From an uncultured Tateyamaria sp. (GTDB lineage: Bacteria > Pseudomonadota > Alphaproteobacteria > Rhodobacterales > Rhodobacteraceae): a stretch of DNA of 64,000 nt. Shown here one piece after another: positions 40,718 to 50,250 of the stretch. The position numbers and the translations under genes are program-made. A model generated the notes under the pieces. It was not told the origin of the DNA. It searched no databases and saw nothing but the letters and a program-made list of their open reading frames with translations. Location: positions 1,122,501-1,186,500 of the forward strand of contig NZ_CANNES010000001.1 of assembly GCF_947503705.1 (NCBI RefSeq), given 5' to 3'. Each line of letters opens with the position of its first letter. The stretch's first letter is position 1.

Positions 40718-41476
40718 ATGGCAGATGAAGCAAAAAGCGGCGGTGGCCTCGAATTTCACCCGATGGACCAGTTCATCGTCAAACCGCTTTTCGGCGAAGC
40801 GGGCGACGCCGTGCACTGGTACACCGTCACCAACGTGACGCTCTGGCTGGCGCTGGCCATTCTGGCTGTGATCGGCCTGCTGGTTCTGACAACGTCCAAG
40901 CGGGCGGTTGTACCCTCGCGCGGCCAATCGATCGCCGAGATGGCTTACGGTTTTGTCTACAAGATGGTTGAGGATGTGACGGGCAAGGACGGCCTGCGCT
41001 ATTTTCCCTACATCATGACGCTGTTCATGTTCATCCTGTGCGCCAACTTCCTCGGCCTGATCCCCATGTCCTTCACGACCACATCGCACATCGCGGTCAC
41101 GGCAATCATGGGCTTTGGCGTGTTCTTTGCGGTCACGATCCTAGGCTTTGTCAAAAACGGCGCCTCGTTCCTGAGTCTGTTTTGGGTGTCGAGCGCGCCT
41201 CTGCCGCTGCGCCCCATCCTGGCCGTGATCGAAATCATTTCGTATTTCGTGCGCCCCGTAAGCCACTCCATTCGTTTGGCGGGCAATATGATGGCTGGCC
41301 ACGCGGTTCTCAAAGTGTTCGCGGGCTTTGCCCAGGTCACCGCGGTGGCACCGGTTGCCATCCTTGGCGTGGTCGCGATCTACGGACTCGAAGTGTTGGT
41401 GTCAGCCATCCAGGCCTACGTCTTCACCATCCTCACATGCGTGTATCTCAAGGACGCACTGCACCCGCATCACTAA
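40718..41476 (+). CDS. atpB: F0 ATP synthase subunit a
   Basis: A 252-residue membrane subunit that forms the proton half-channels. The essential Arg lies in [19 protein letters not shown], and other family stretches are [20 protein letters not shown] and [22 protein letters not shown] near the C-terminus. It has several membrane spans. It is followed by a 64-bp gap that holds a palindromic repeat, then atpE. Confidence 0.97.
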   Translation: MADEAKSGGGLEFHPMDQFIVKPLFGEAGDAVHWYTVTNVTLWLALAILAVIGLLVLTTSKRAVVPSRGQSIAEMAYGFVYKMVEDVTGKDGLRYFPYIMTLFMFILCANFLGLIPMSFTTTSHIAVTAIMGFGVFFAVTILGFVKNGASFLSLFWVSSAPLPLRPILAVIEIISYFVRPVSHSIRLAGNMMAGHAVLKVFAGFAQVTAVAPVAILGVVAIYGLEVLVSAIQAYVFTILTCVYLKDALHPHH

Positions 41477-41482
41477 CATCGG

Positions 41483-41505
41483 GGCGGACGACACGTCCGC
41501 CTTAC
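41483..41505 (+). repeat. Palindromic intergenic repeat between atpB and atpE
   Basis: GGCGGAC-gacac-GTCCGCC followed by TTAC. It shares the CCGCCTTAC core with the copies at 47977 and 56521. Confidence 0.55.
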
Positions 41506-41540
41506 CAAAGATCACTCATTCCATCGTAAGGAGAAAAGAC

Positions 41541-41777
41541 ATGGAAGGCGATATCGCACAAATGGGTCAATTCATCGGCGCAGGCCTGGCAGCCATCGGT
41601 TCGGGTGCCGCTGCTATCGGTGTGGGCCACGTGGCTGGCAACTTCCTGGCGGGCGCTCTGCGCAACCCATCCGCCGCTGCGGGCCAAACCGCAACACTCT
41701 TCATCGGCATCGCCTTTGCAGAAGCCCTGGGGATTTTCGCGTTCCTCGTCGCTCTGCTGCTGATGTTCGCCGTCTAA
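41541..41777 (+). CDS. atpE: F0 ATP synthase subunit c
   Basis: A 78-residue hairpin of two membrane helices. The first has the Gly-rich [21 protein letters not shown] and the second the ion-binding Glu in [20 protein letters not shown]. The polar loop RNPSAA lies between. The ATG at 41541 has AAGGAG upstream. The conserved carboxylate without a sodium-ligand pattern suggests proton coupling. Confidence 0.97.
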   Translation: MEGDIAQMGQFIGAGLAAIGSGAAAIGVGHVAGNFLAGALRNPSAAAGQTATLFIGIAFAEALGIFAFLVALLLMFAV

Positions 41778-41861
41778 ACCTAAACGACGCAATCCTTACG
41801 GTCGGGCAGTGTGGTATCATGCTGCCCGATGTAACGGCCCGCATCGCATTAGGAGACGGAT

Positions 41862-42389
41862 ATGGCGACCGAAACAACCAGTGCCGCCGAGGCCTCAGCC
41901 CCCGGTATGCCACAGCTCGATGTCACGACCTTCGGGAACCAGATTTTCTGGTTGCTCCTGGCTCTGGTCGCGATCTACTTCGTGCTGTCGCGCGTGGCCT
42001 TGCCTCGCATTGCGGCCATCCTTGCCGAACGGCAGGGGACAATTACAAATGACATTGCTGCGGCCGAAGACCTGAAGGCCAAGGCCGAAGAGGCCGAAGC
42101 TGCCTACGACAAGGCGCTTGCCGATGCGCGCGCCGAAGCGCAGCGCATTTCGGCCGAGACCAAGGCAACCATCCAGGCCGACCTGGACGTGGCCATCGCC
42201 AAGGCAGACGCCGAGATCGCGGCCAAAGCCGCCGAAAGCGAAAAGGCCATTGCCGAAATTCGCGCAGGCGCGATGGAGGCTGTTACAGAGGTCGCCAAAA
42301 ACACGGCCCAGGAAATCGTGGCTGTCTTGGGTGGCAAGGCCGATGCCAAAAGCATCACATCCGCCGTCACCGCACGGATGAAAGGGTAG
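41862..42389 (+). CDS. atpG: F0 ATP synthase subunit b'
   Basis: A 175-residue stator subunit with one membrane span ([22 protein letters not shown]) after a short N-terminal tail, then a long Ala/Glu/Lys-rich coiled coil. It is the b' form found in photosynthetic and alphaproteobacterial lineages, which pairs with the b subunit encoded next. Four bases separate the two genes. The symbol atpG is the one used for b' in Rhodobacter relatives; atpF2 is also used. Confidence 0.93.
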   Translation: MATETTSAAEASAPGMPQLDVTTFGNQIFWLLLALVAIYFVLSRVALPRIAAILAERQGTITNDIAAAEDLKAKAEEAEAAYDKALADARAEAQRISAETKATIQADLDVAIAKADAEIAAKAAESEKAIAEIRAGAMEAVTEVAKNTAQEIVAVLGGKADAKSITSAVTARMKG

Positions 42390-42393
42390 CCAG

Positions 42394-42960
42394 ATGATCA
42401 AGCAAACCCTCACCTTTGCCGGTGCCCTGACCCTGCTGGCCAGTCCCGCGCTGGCGGCCAAGGGCCCGTTCTTTAGCCTGGCCAATACCGACTTTGTCGT
42501 ATTGATTTCGTTCATCATCTTCATCGGTGTGCTGGTGTACTTCAAAGTGCCCGGCATGATCTCGAAAATGCTGGACGAGCGAGCCGCTGGCATTCAGTCC
42601 GAACTGGATGAAGCCCGCGCCCTGCGGGAAGAAGCACAAACCCTGCTGGCCTCCTATGAGCGCAAGCAGAAAGAAGTGCAGGAACAGTCCGACCGGATCG
42701 TGGCCGCTGCCAAGGCAGATGCCGAAGCCGCTGCTGATCAGGCACGTGTTGATCTGGCCAAATCCATCGAACGTCGCGTTGCCGCTGCCGAAGACCAGAT
42801 TGCGTCGGCTCAGGCCGGTGCCGTCAAAGAGGTCCGCGACATGGCCGCAACCGTCGCGGTTCAAGCCGCGCGCGATGTGATCGCCAAGCAGATGACGGCC
42901 GCCGACGGCAACGCGCTGATCGACGACGCCATTTCCGAGGTTGATGCCAAGCTGCACTAA
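42394..42960 (+). CDS. atpF: F0 ATP synthase subunit b
   Basis: A 188-residue stator subunit. It starts with a hydrophobic stretch that may be a cleavable signal (TFAGALTLLASPALAAKG), then the membrane span FVVLISFIIFIGVLVYFKVPGM and a coiled coil (LDEARALREEAQTLLASYER). It ends the F0 operon, with a terminator 26 bases downstream. The F1 genes are not in this window, as usual for alphaproteobacteria. Confidence 0.94.
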   Translation: MIKQTLTFAGALTLLASPALAAKGPFFSLANTDFVVLISFIIFIGVLVYFKVPGMISKMLDERAAGIQSELDEARALREEAQTLLASYERKQKEVQEQSDRIVAAAKADAEAAADQARVDLAKSIERRVAAAEDQIASAQAGAVKEVRDMAATVAVQAARDVIAKQMTAADGNALIDDAISEVDAKLH

Positions 42961-42985
42961 GCGACCTTCAATTGATCTGATTAGA

Positions 42986-43010
42986 CCCCGGCCCTGCGCC
43001 GGGGTTTTTT
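42986..43010 (+). terminator. Rho-independent terminator of the F0 ATP synthase operon
   Basis: CCCCGGC-cctgc-GCCGGGG followed by six T, 26 bases after the atpF stop. Confidence 0.95.
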
Positions 43011-43055
43011 CGTTCTCAGAGGAAACGGTGTGCACCGAATGCAGTTTTGCACGCC

Positions 43056-43823
43056 TCAGAGGCCCGTTTCATGGTCCAGCCGTTGCTTGGCAATCTCTTC
43101 GTTGCGCTCGGCATCCTGCTGATCCCTGAGCGCGCGTTCGACGTAATCCATATGCGCGTGTACTGCGGCCCGTGCCCCCTCCGGATCGCGCGATTGCAGG
43201 GCATCGTTGATGGCCCGGTGCTGGTCAAGCAGGGCCTGCCGCGTGGTGCGCTGTTTGAACATGACCTGCCGGTTGTAGAACACGCCATCGCGCAGCAGTT
43301 GGTACATCGACCGCATCATGTGCAGCATGATGACGTTATGGCTCGCCTCGATGATGGCCATATGGAATTGTGCGTCCAGCTTGGCCTCTTCATCGGAATT
43401 GCGTTTCGGATGGGCGGCTTCCATCTTTTCAAACACGGCCTGCACGACGGCCAGGTCCGTGTCAGAGGCGAGACGCGCCGCACGCTCGGCGGCAAGGCCC
43501 TCCATATCCCGGCGAAAGCTCAGGTAGTCAAACACCGCTTCATCATGGCGGGCAAAGAGCTGCGTTAGGGCCGGAGCAAAAGCAGAGCCAAGAACGTCCG
43601 CCACATAAACACCCGCCCCGGGCCGGGCGGTCAACAGGCCAGTGTCTTGCAAAGCCCCAATCGCATCGCGCAGCGACGGGCGGGACACGCCCATCCGATC
43701 CGCCAATTCACGCTCGGATGGCAACCTTTCGCCCGGGCGGAGGATGCCTCGCAAAATCAACTGTTCGATCTGACGGACGACCGCCGAAGACAGCTTTTCA
43801 GGATGGACAGGTCGAAAGGGCAT
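43056..43823 (-). CDS. GntR/FadR family regulator (FCD domain; PdhR/LldR-like)
   Basis: A 255-residue regulator from the ATG at 43823 (GGAG six bases upstream). The N-terminal winged helix has LRPGERLPSERELADRMGVSRPSLRDAIGAL; the C-terminal FCD ligand domain carries metal-ligand-type residues in FHMAIIEASHN and a later DQHRAINDAL-type helix. The family responds to small organic acids such as pyruvate or lactate. An inverted repeat just upstream suggests autoregulation. Target genes are not adjacent. Confidence 0.9.
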   Translation of the reverse strand: MPFRPVHPEKLSSAVVRQIEQLILRGILRPGERLPSERELADRMGVSRPSLRDAIGALQDTGLLTARPGAGVYVADVLGSAFAPALTQLFARHDEAVFDYLSFRRDMEGLAAERAARLASDTDLAVVQAVFEKMEAAHPKRNSDEEAKLDAQFHMAIIEASHNVIMLHMMRSMYQLLRDGVFYNRQVMFKQRTTRQALLDQHRAINDALQSRDPEGARAAVHAHMDYVERALRDQQDAERNEEIAKQRLDHETGL

Positions 43824-43841
43824 GCGGGCTCCAGGTGCAGA

Positions 43842-43864
43842 ATTGGTAAAATCATATGACCAAT
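43842..43864. promoter_or_regulatory. Candidate operator upstream of the GntR gene
   Basis: ATTGGT-N11-ACCAAT, with an inner TCATATGA palindrome, lies 19 bases upstream of the gene start. The TGGT/ACCA half-sites are those of PdhR/FadR-type regulators. Confidence 0.6.
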
Positions 43865-43923
43865 CGCGCGGGGGTGCAATCATCCCTGTAAGACGTCACT
43901 TGATCCGCCATCGCCGGATGTCA

Positions 43924-43938
43924 TTAAGCCCGCGTTAA
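43924..43938 (+). promoter_or_regulatory. CtrA-type box upstream of the lipoprotein gene
   Basis: TTAA-N7-TTAA (in full TTAAG-CCCGC-GTTAAC) ends 23 bases before the lipoprotein start. This is the full CtrA recognition form and is the same as the site at 51295-51309. Confidence 0.6.
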
Positions 43939-43961
43939 CCATGACATGCGATGTGGGCAGC

Positions 43962-44366
43962 ATGCGCTTCGTCCTCCTCGCCCTCTGCCTGCTTGCCGGC
44001 TGCAATACGCCCGGGCCTCATTTTCGGGGATTACCGGCCACGACGGTTACGATCGACGGGTCAACATTTGACGTGCGGGTCAATGGCCGCTTGGCCGAGG
44101 CGCTGCGCATAAACACGCAATACGCGCCCCGTTTCGGACCAATCAAGGATCGGGCGGGCCAGGCGATGGAGTTGGTCTCTGGCTGCATCGTCAAAGAGGT
44201 GCGGGGTGATCAGGCTCTGGCCACCGGCATCCTCGACTGCGGCGACGGGGGGCCACCCATCGACCGGTTGCGCCCACAGGGCGAATATGACTGCTTTATG
44301 ATCGACAGTTATATCAGTCCCGCCACGAACGAGTTGGTGCTCGACCTCGATTGCACCCTGATCTGA
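43962..44366 (+). CDS. Lipoprotein of unknown function
   Basis: A 134-residue protein from the ATG at 43962. The signal MRFVLLALCLLAGC ends in a lipobox (LLAGC), so it should be lipidated and membrane-anchored on the periplasmic side. The mature part is a compact domain with three more cysteines. Family not recognised. A CtrA-type box lies just upstream, so expression may follow the cell cycle or motility programme. Confidence 0.75.
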   Translation: MRFVLLALCLLAGCNTPGPHFRGLPATTVTIDGSTFDVRVNGRLAEALRINTQYAPRFGPIKDRAGQAMELVSGCIVKEVRGDQALATGILDCGDGGPPIDRLRPQGEYDCFMIDSYISPATNELVLDLDCTLI

Positions 44367-44493
44367 CACTTCAAAACGCAATATCTTGTGGATAACCTGA
44401 GCCAAACCGCCCTTTGTGGGGGTCGTCCGTTGACAGGTGCGCCCCGTCCCGTCCAACATCATAGGCCAAACAGACTCAGCAGGGCGGCCGCGA

Positions 44494-47400
44494 TTGCGCT
44501 TTTCGAAACTCAGACTGACGGGCTTCAAATCCTTTGTCGATCCAACAGACCTTATCATTGCTGACGGTCTGACGGGGGTTGTGGGGCCCAATGGCTGTGG
44601 CAAGTCCAACTTGCTCGAAGCGCTGCGTTGGGTGATGGGTGAAAACCGACCCACCGCCATGCGCGGCGGCGGGATGGAAGACGTGATCTTTGCCGGGGCC
44701 GCCACCCGCCCTGCCCGGAACTTCGCCGAAGTCAGCCTGCATCTCGACAATTCCGAACGCCTCGCGCCCGCGGGCTTCAACGATCTCGACACGCTCGATA
44801 TCGTGCGCCGGATCACCCGCGATGTGGGCAGCGCCTATAAAACCAATGGCAAGGATGTGCGGGCGCGGGATGTGCAGATGCTCTTTGCGGATGCCTCCAC
44901 CGGGGCGCATAGCCCTGCACTGGTGCGGCAGGGGCAGATTGCCGAATTGATCAACGCCAAACCCAAGAACCGCCGTCGTATCCTCGAAGAAGCGGCGGGC
45001 ATTTCGGGTCTCTACCAACGCCGTCACGAGGCAGAGCTTAAGCTGCGCGGGGCCGAGCAAAACCTGACCCGTGTGGACGACGTCATAGAACAGCTTGCCG
45101 CCCAACTGGCACAGCTTGCACGTCAAGCCCGCCAGGCCGCCCGCTATCGTGAAATTGGGGAAAGCCTGCGGCAGGCAGAGGGGCAATTGCTCTATCGGCG
45201 TTGGCGCGAGGCGGACACGGCGCGGGCCGCAGCTGATGATGAATTGCGGGGCAGGACCACCGCAACGGCTCAAGCCGAAGGGGCCGTGCGGGTCGCCGCC
45301 AAGGCCCGCGAAACTGCCGAGGCCGCGCTGCCACCCCTGCGCGAGGAAGAGGCGATTGCCGCTGCGATCCTCCAGCGCCTCGCCGTGCAACGCGACACGC
45401 TCGCCGATCAAGAGGCGCAGGCCGAACAGACCATCCAGACGCTGACCCAACGTATCGCTCAACTGGCCCATGACATCGAGCGCGAGGGCGGCCTCAACCG
45501 CGACGCGGGCGAGACAATCGAACGATTGGAATGGGAAGCCGCAGAGATTGCCAAGGCCAGCGAAGGGCATGCCGATGCGCTTGCCGCCGCTGCCGAAGGG
45601 GCGCGCGAGGCGGGCCAGGTTCTGCAAGCCCGCGAAAGTGACCAGTCGCAAAAGACCGAAGATGTGGCGCGGCTTGCGGCCCGCCATGGCTCCGCGCAGC
45701 GCCTTCTCGAAGACAACCGCAAGGTCGAGGCGAAATCCGAGGTCGAGGCGGAAAAGGCCCGCGGCGCCGTTGCCACCAGCCGCGCCGCGCTGGACAAGGC
45801 CGGCACTGATTTTGAGGCCGCACAACAGGCCGAAGCTCAGGCCGAAACCACCGCGCGCAATGCTGATGCGACCCTGTTGGCCGCCGAAGAGGCGCGCGCG
45901 GAAACCCAATCGCGCGAGGCGGACGCGCGGGCCGAACGCTCAGAGGCCGAGGGCGAGATGAACGCCCTGCGTGCCGAGGCAGGGGCGCTTGCCAAACTGG
46001 TCGCGCGCGACACCGCCGAGGGCGGCCAGATCCTAGACCGGCTGCAAGTGCAGCAAGGGTTTGAAAAGGCGCTGGGGGCTGCCCTGGCCGATGATCTGCG
46101 CGCGCCAGAAGTGGATGAGGATGGCCCCTCCGGTTGGGCCGTGCTTGCGCCCTACGAGACGGACCAGCCGCTGCCCGCAGGGGTCACACCGCTGACCCAG
46201 CATGTTTCGGTGCCCGATGTGCTCGTCCGCCGCATGAGCCAGATTGGCCTCGTGGACGCTGATGATGCGCTGCGCTTGCAACCATTGCTCAAGCCGGGTC
46301 AACGGCTCGTATCACCCGAGGGCGACCTGTGGCGTTGGGACGGTTTCCGCGCCTGGGCCGAGGATGCGCCGAGTGCGGCGGCCCTGCGGTTGCAACAGCT
46401 CAACCGCCTGGAGGAATTGAAACAATCGCTGGAACGCGCCACGTCGCGCGCCGATGGAGCACGTCAGGCCCATGAGGCGCTGACGGCCCGGATGGCCGAA
46501 CTGACCGATGCGGATAAACGCGCCCGACTGGCCCGACGCGAGGCAGACAGGTTGGTTGCGGATGCCGCCCGCGCCCTCAGCCGGGCAGAGGCGGATCGTA
46601 ACCTGGCCCAAGGGCGCCTTGAATCTCTGGGCCTGGCCGTGACCCGACACGAAGAGGACGCAATGGCCGCCCGCGCCCGCGTGGCCGAGGCGGAAACCGC
46701 CCTTGCCGATCTACCCGATCTGGAGGCCGCGCGCGCCGATGTGGAAGATCTGCGCATGACGGTCGAGGCCGCGCGCATCACTATGATGTCGCGCCGTTCG
46801 GCTCATGATGATTTGCGCCGCACGGGCGAGGCGCGCATCAAGCGTTCGCAGGAGATCACCAAGGAAATCAGCGGTTGGAAGCATCGCCTTGAAACGGCGG
46901 AAAGACGCACCGCCGAGTTGTCAGAGCGCAAGGAAACGTCACAGGCAGATTTGGTCACCGCCCAGGCCTTGCCTGGCGAATTGGCCGCGAAACGCGCGGC
47001 TCTGGCCGAGGAAATCTCCACCGCGGAGGCCCGCAAGGCCGAGGCTACGAACACGCTTTCCGAGGCCGAAGGCACGCTGCGCGACGCCACTTTGGCCGAG
47101 CGGGAGGCAGAGCGGTTGGCCTCAGAGGCCCGCGAGGCCCGCGCCCGCTCCGAGGCGCGCATGGAAGCCGCCCACGAGACGGTCGCCTATGCAGCCGAGC
47201 GCATCGCCGATGAACACCAGATGACGCCGAACCAGCTGCTCACGGCTCTTGACGTCTCGCCCGATGCGATGCCAGCCGCCGAGGCGCTTGAGGCCGATGT
47301 GAACCGCCTGAAACGCCAGCGCGACGCTTTGGGTGCCGTCAACCTGCGGGCCGAGGAAGACGCCAAAGAGGTGCAGGAAGAGCATGACGGGCTCGTGTCG

Positions 47401-47949
47401 GAAAAAGCCGACCTTGAGGAAGCGATTAAGACTCTGCGCAGCGGCATCGCGAGTCTGAACCGCGAGGGCCGCGAACGGTTGCTGACAGCTTTTGAACAGG
47501 TCAATTCCAACTTTTCGCTGCTCTTCACCCACCTCTTTGGTGGCGGCGAAGCGAACCTGGTGATGGTCGAAAGCGACGATCCGCTGGAAGCGGGTCTCGA
47601 GATCATGTGCCAGCCGCCGGGTAAGAAATTGTCGACACTGAGCCTGCTGTCGGGGGGTGAACAGACGCTGACGGCGATGGCGCTGATCTTTGCGGTGTTC
47701 CTGGCCAATCCTGCGCCGATCTGCGTGCTGGACGAGGTCGACGCGCCGCTGGACGACGCGAATGTGACGCGGTTTTGTGACCTCTTGGACGAGATGTGCC
47801 GCCGCACCGACACGCGGTTCCTGATCATCACCCACCACGCCGTGACCATGGCGCGGATGGACCGCTTGTTCGGCGTGACGATGGCCGAACAGGGCGTCAG
47901 CCAGTTGGTATCAGTAGACCTGAAAAAGGCTGAAACGCTGGTCGCCTGA
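44494..47949 (+). CDS. smc: Chromosome segregation protein SMC
   Basis: An 1151-residue SMC ATPase, which compacts and aligns sister chromosomes with ScpAB. The N-terminal Walker A is GPNGCGKSN (about residues 31-39), followed by long coiled coils, a hinge near the middle, and the C-terminal LSGGEQTLTAMAL (about 1053) and Walker B ICVLDEVDAPLDDANV (about 1078). I choose the TTG at 44494 because it gives the family N-terminus RFSKLRLTGFKSFVDPTDL; a GTG at 44437 would add 19 unusual residues. Confidence 0.96.
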   Translation: MRFSKLRLTGFKSFVDPTDLIIADGLTGVVGPNGCGKSNLLEALRWVMGENRPTAMRGGGMEDVIFAGAATRPARNFAEVSLHLDNSERLAPAGFNDLDTLDIVRRITRDVGSAYKTNGKDVRARDVQMLFADASTGAHSPALVRQGQIAELINAKPKNRRRILEEAAGISGLYQRRHEAELKLRGAEQNLTRVDDVIEQLAAQLAQLARQARQAARYREIGESLRQAEGQLLYRRWREADTARAAADDELRGRTTATAQAEGAVRVAAKARETAEAALPPLREEEAIAAAILQRLAVQRDTLADQEAQAEQTIQTLTQRIAQLAHDIEREGGLNRDAGETIERLEWEAAEIAKASEGHADALAAAAEGAREAGQVLQARESDQSQKTEDVARLAARHGSAQRLLEDNRKVEAKSEVEAEKARGAVATSRAALDKAGTDFEAAQQAEAQAETTARNADATLLAAEEARAETQSREADARAERSEAEGEMNALRAEAGALAKLVARDTAEGGQILDRLQVQQGFEKALGAALADDLRAPEVDEDGPSGWAVLAPYETDQPLPAGVTPLTQHVSVPDVLVRRMSQIGLVDADDALRLQPLLKPGQRLVSPEGDLWRWDGFRAWAEDAPSAAALRLQQLNRLEELKQSLERATSRADGARQAHEALTARMAELTDADKRARLARREADRLVADAARALSRAEADRNLAQGRLESLGLAVTRHEEDAMAARARVAEAETALADLPDLEAARADVEDLRMTVEAARITMMSRRSAHDDLRRTGEARIKRSQEITKEISGWKHRLETAERRTAELSERKETSQADLVTAQALPGELAAKRAALAEEISTAEARKAEATNTLSEAEGTLRDATLAEREAERLASEAREARARSEARMEAAHETVAYAAERIADEHQMTPNQLLTALDVSPDAMPAAEALEADVNRLKRQRDALGAVNLRAEEDAKEVQEEHDGLVSEKADLEEAIKTLRSGIASLNREGRERLLTAFEQVNSNFSLLFTHLFGGGEANLVMVESDDPLEAGLEIMCQPPGKKLSTLSLLSGGEQTLTAMALIFAVFLANPAPICVLDEVDAPLDDANVTRFCDLLDEMCRRTDTRFLIITHHAVTMARMDRLFGVTMAEQGVSQLVSVDLKKAETLVA

Positions 47950-48001
47950 GGTGCGGACAGGGTGGGGAGGACATGCCCGCCTTACGGGGATTTGGCCCCG
48001 T
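47950..48001 (+). repeat. Palindromic intergenic repeat and hairpin after smc
   Basis: The 14 bases CCGCCTTACGGGGA (47977-47990) are identical to 56521-56534. The tail can also form ACGGGG-N6-CCCCGT (47984-48001), a small hairpin that might end the smc transcript, though no T-run follows. Confidence 0.5.
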
Positions 48002-48092
48002 TGCGTGTTGTGCGTACTCTGCGTCCCTAGGTCGTTAAGGTTTTGGGTCTAGCTCTGTTTGGAACGCCACTTCCAACTGAAAGAGACACAAG

Positions 48093-48176
48093 ATGAAACA
48101 CACTGACACGATCATGATTGGCCTGACAGCTGCGATCTTTTTCCTGACCTTCGTCCAGATATTGCTGATGATCTAA
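48093..48176 (+). CDS. 27-residue single-span membrane protein
   Basis: The ATG at 48093 follows AAAGAGA and opens 27 codons ending in TAA. The product is a short polar N-terminus (MKHTDT) and one hydrophobic helix ([21 protein letters not shown]). The stop overlaps the last codons of the convergent lytic transglycosylase gene by four bases. Function unknown; supported by composition and ribosome site only. Confidence 0.55.
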   Translation: MKHTDTIMIGLTAAIFFLTFVQILLMI

Positions 48177-49345
48177 AGCCGGTTCAGCAACGCAGGCGTC
48201 GGCCACGCATCCGCGGGCATCCCCAACCGCTGTTGTTCGGCCTGCACTGCCCCGCGCGTGCCAGAACCGAGGATGCCGTCAATCTTGCCGACGTCATAGC
48301 CACGCGCCTGTAACTTGCGTTGCAGCTGTTTCATCTGGTCCGGGCCAAGGCCCGCATCCGGGTTGCCCGCATCGTAAACCGGCGCTCCCGCCAGCCGGGT
48401 CGCGAAATAGGCGGCGGTCAGCACGTATGTAAAGGACTGGTTCCAGTCGAAATAGACGTTGAAGTTCGGATAGGCGAGAAAGGCGGGACCCTTGTGACCC
48501 TGCGGCAGAATCAGCGAGGCGGGCAAATCGCTCAACGCCCCTTGCCGCGCTTGCACACCCATCGCCTGCCATTCCGCCACGGATTTCGTGGTCGACAGGC
48601 CGCTCAGGCTCCAATCCATCTGTGCAGGCACGGTGACCTCTTGCAGCCAGGGCTGGCCTGCCCGCCAGCCAAGGTGTTGCAGCATCTTGCCCCCCGACAT
48701 CAATGCATCCGGGGCCGAAGTTTTCAGCCGCACAACTCCGTCACCATCGCCGTCCACGCCATTGGTCAGGATGTCCTGCGGCAGCATCTGCACCATCCCG
48801 ATCTCTCCGGCCCAGGCGCCTGTGGTGGTGCTGGGATCAAACCCGCCCTGGGCATAAAGCTCAATCGCGGCAATGGCTTGGGGGCGGAACAGTCCGGGCC
48901 GACGGCAATCATGGGCGAGGGTCACCAGTGCATTGGCCGTGTTGAAATTACCCTGGAACGATCCAAAGTCTGTCTCAAAGGCCCAGAACGCCAACAACAC
49001 GTGGCGATCCACGCCATATGTCCGCTCAATCCTGTCAAAGACGCTTGCGTTCTGGCGGGCTTTGGCCCGGCCGGTGTCGATCCGGTTTTGGGAAATCAGC
49101 CGCCGGGAAAAGTCGATGAAAGGGCGTTGAAACACGCCTTGGGCCCGGTCCGCCTTGAGCACGGCAGGGTCCTGCCGCACACCTGCCAAAAAGGCGCGCG
49201 CGGTGCTTGCGTCGATGCCCTTGGCGACAGCCTCGGCCTGCAACCCGTCCTTGAAGGCGTTGAAGGAACCGCCGCATTGCGCCATCGCTACAACGGGGCT
49301 GATGCCCAGCACGAACGCCAGGCTCACATGTTTCAAAACACCCAT
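48173..49345 (-). CDS. Lytic murein transglycosylase (MltB family) with peptidoglycan-binding domain
   Basis: A 390-residue secreted enzyme. The ATG at 49345 has GGAGGAA upstream and opens a signal peptide ([16 protein letters not shown]). The SLT-type domain has the catalytic Glu in [19 protein letters not shown] and [14 protein letters not shown]; the C-terminal 60 residues are a PG_binding_1 domain ([21 protein letters not shown]). It cleaves peptidoglycan glycan strands during growth. Its start overlaps the end of cobD. Confidence 0.93.
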   Translation of the reverse strand: MGVLKHVSLAFVLGISPVVAMAQCGGSFNAFKDGLQAEAVAKGIDASTARAFLAGVRQDPAVLKADRAQGVFQRPFIDFSRRLISQNRIDTGRAKARQNASVFDRIERTYGVDRHVLLAFWAFETDFGSFQGNFNTANALVTLAHDCRRPGLFRPQAIAAIELYAQGGFDPSTTTGAWAGEIGMVQMLPQDILTNGVDGDGDGVVRLKTSAPDALMSGGKMLQHLGWRAGQPWLQEVTVPAQMDWSLSGLSTTKSVAEWQAMGVQARQGALSDLPASLILPQGHKGPAFLAYPNFNVYFDWNQSFTYVLTAAYFATRLAGAPVYDAGNPDAGLGPDQMKQLQRKLQARGYDVGKIDGILGSGTRGAVQAEQQRLGMPADAWPTPALLNRL

Positions 49346-50250
49346 GAAATTCCTCCGGTTACCAGAACAAGCCCAAGCACAAGTCCCCATGCTTTCCACA
49401 CCATCGCGACGGCGGCGTCAATGTCGGCGGGTGTCAGATCGCGGCGGGCGGAGCCGTTGACCCAGGCAAGTGGTTGCACCGTGCCGTGGTAGCTGCGCGG
49501 GCCCGCCAGCGCGATGTTCAACGCCCGGGCCATGGCCGCCTCGGGCCAACCCGCATTGGGCGACCGATGCCCTTTGGCGTCTACAACGACTGCAGCCCAA
49601 GTCCCCATCACGTCCCCCATTGCCGCGATCAACCCTGCGCTCAGCCGTGCAGGCACCCAATTCAACAGGTCATCCAGCCGCGCCGCGGCCCAGCCAAAGG
49701 CGGCATGGCGCGGGGTGAGATAACCGATCATGCTGTCGGCGGTGTTCACGGCCTTGTAGATCATGATGCCGGGCAGCCCCCCGATCAGAAACCAGAAGGC
49801 GGGTGCGATGACCCCGTCGCTGAAATTCTCCGACAGGCTCTCGATCGCGGCGCGAGCAGTGTCGGAGGGCGTGGATTGACTGACATCGCGGCTCACGATC
49901 ATTGCGACGGCGGCACGGCCCGCTTCATCGGATTGGCGCAACCCGTCGCTGACCGCGCGCACATGATCAACCAGCGATTTTTGTGCCAGCAATATGGCCG
50001 CCGCGATGATTTCCGCCACAGGGCCGAACAGGCTTATGACCCAGCCGGTCAAACCCGCACAAATCACCAGCAACAGCACGGCCAAAACGCCCTTGATCCG
50101 ACGACCCGAGCCTGCGTTCAGCGCTTTGTCCAGCGCACCAACCGCCTTGCCCATGATAATCGCCGGATGCGGCGCCCGCGACCAAAGCCACCGAGGTTCC
50201 CCCGCGACAGCATCCAGGATCATGGCCAAAGCGAGCAAAAAAAGGCTCAC
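49333..50250 (-). CDS. cobD: Adenosylcobinamide-phosphate synthase (CobD/CbiB)
   Basis: A 305-residue membrane protein that attaches the aminopropanol arm to adenosylcobyrate in B12 synthesis. Start is the GTG at 50250, which overlaps the cobC stop (GTGA). Family stretches are [17 protein letters not shown] at the N-terminus, [32 protein letters not shown] and [20 protein letters not shown]. Several membrane spans are seen. Coupled to cobC, which supplies the aminopropanol phosphate. Confidence 0.94.
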   Translation of the reverse strand: MSLFLLALAMILDAVAGEPRWLWSRAPHPAIIMGKAVGALDKALNAGSGRRIKGVLAVLLLVICAGLTGWVISLFGPVAEIIAAAILLAQKSLVDHVRAVSDGLRQSDEAGRAAVAMIVSRDVSQSTPSDTARAAIESLSENFSDGVIAPAFWFLIGGLPGIMIYKAVNTADSMIGYLTPRHAAFGWAAARLDDLLNWVPARLSAGLIAAMGDVMGTWAAVVVDAKGHRSPNAGWPEAAMARALNIALAGPRSYHGTVQPLAWVNGSARRDLTPADIDAAVAMVWKAWGLVLGLVLVTGGISWVF

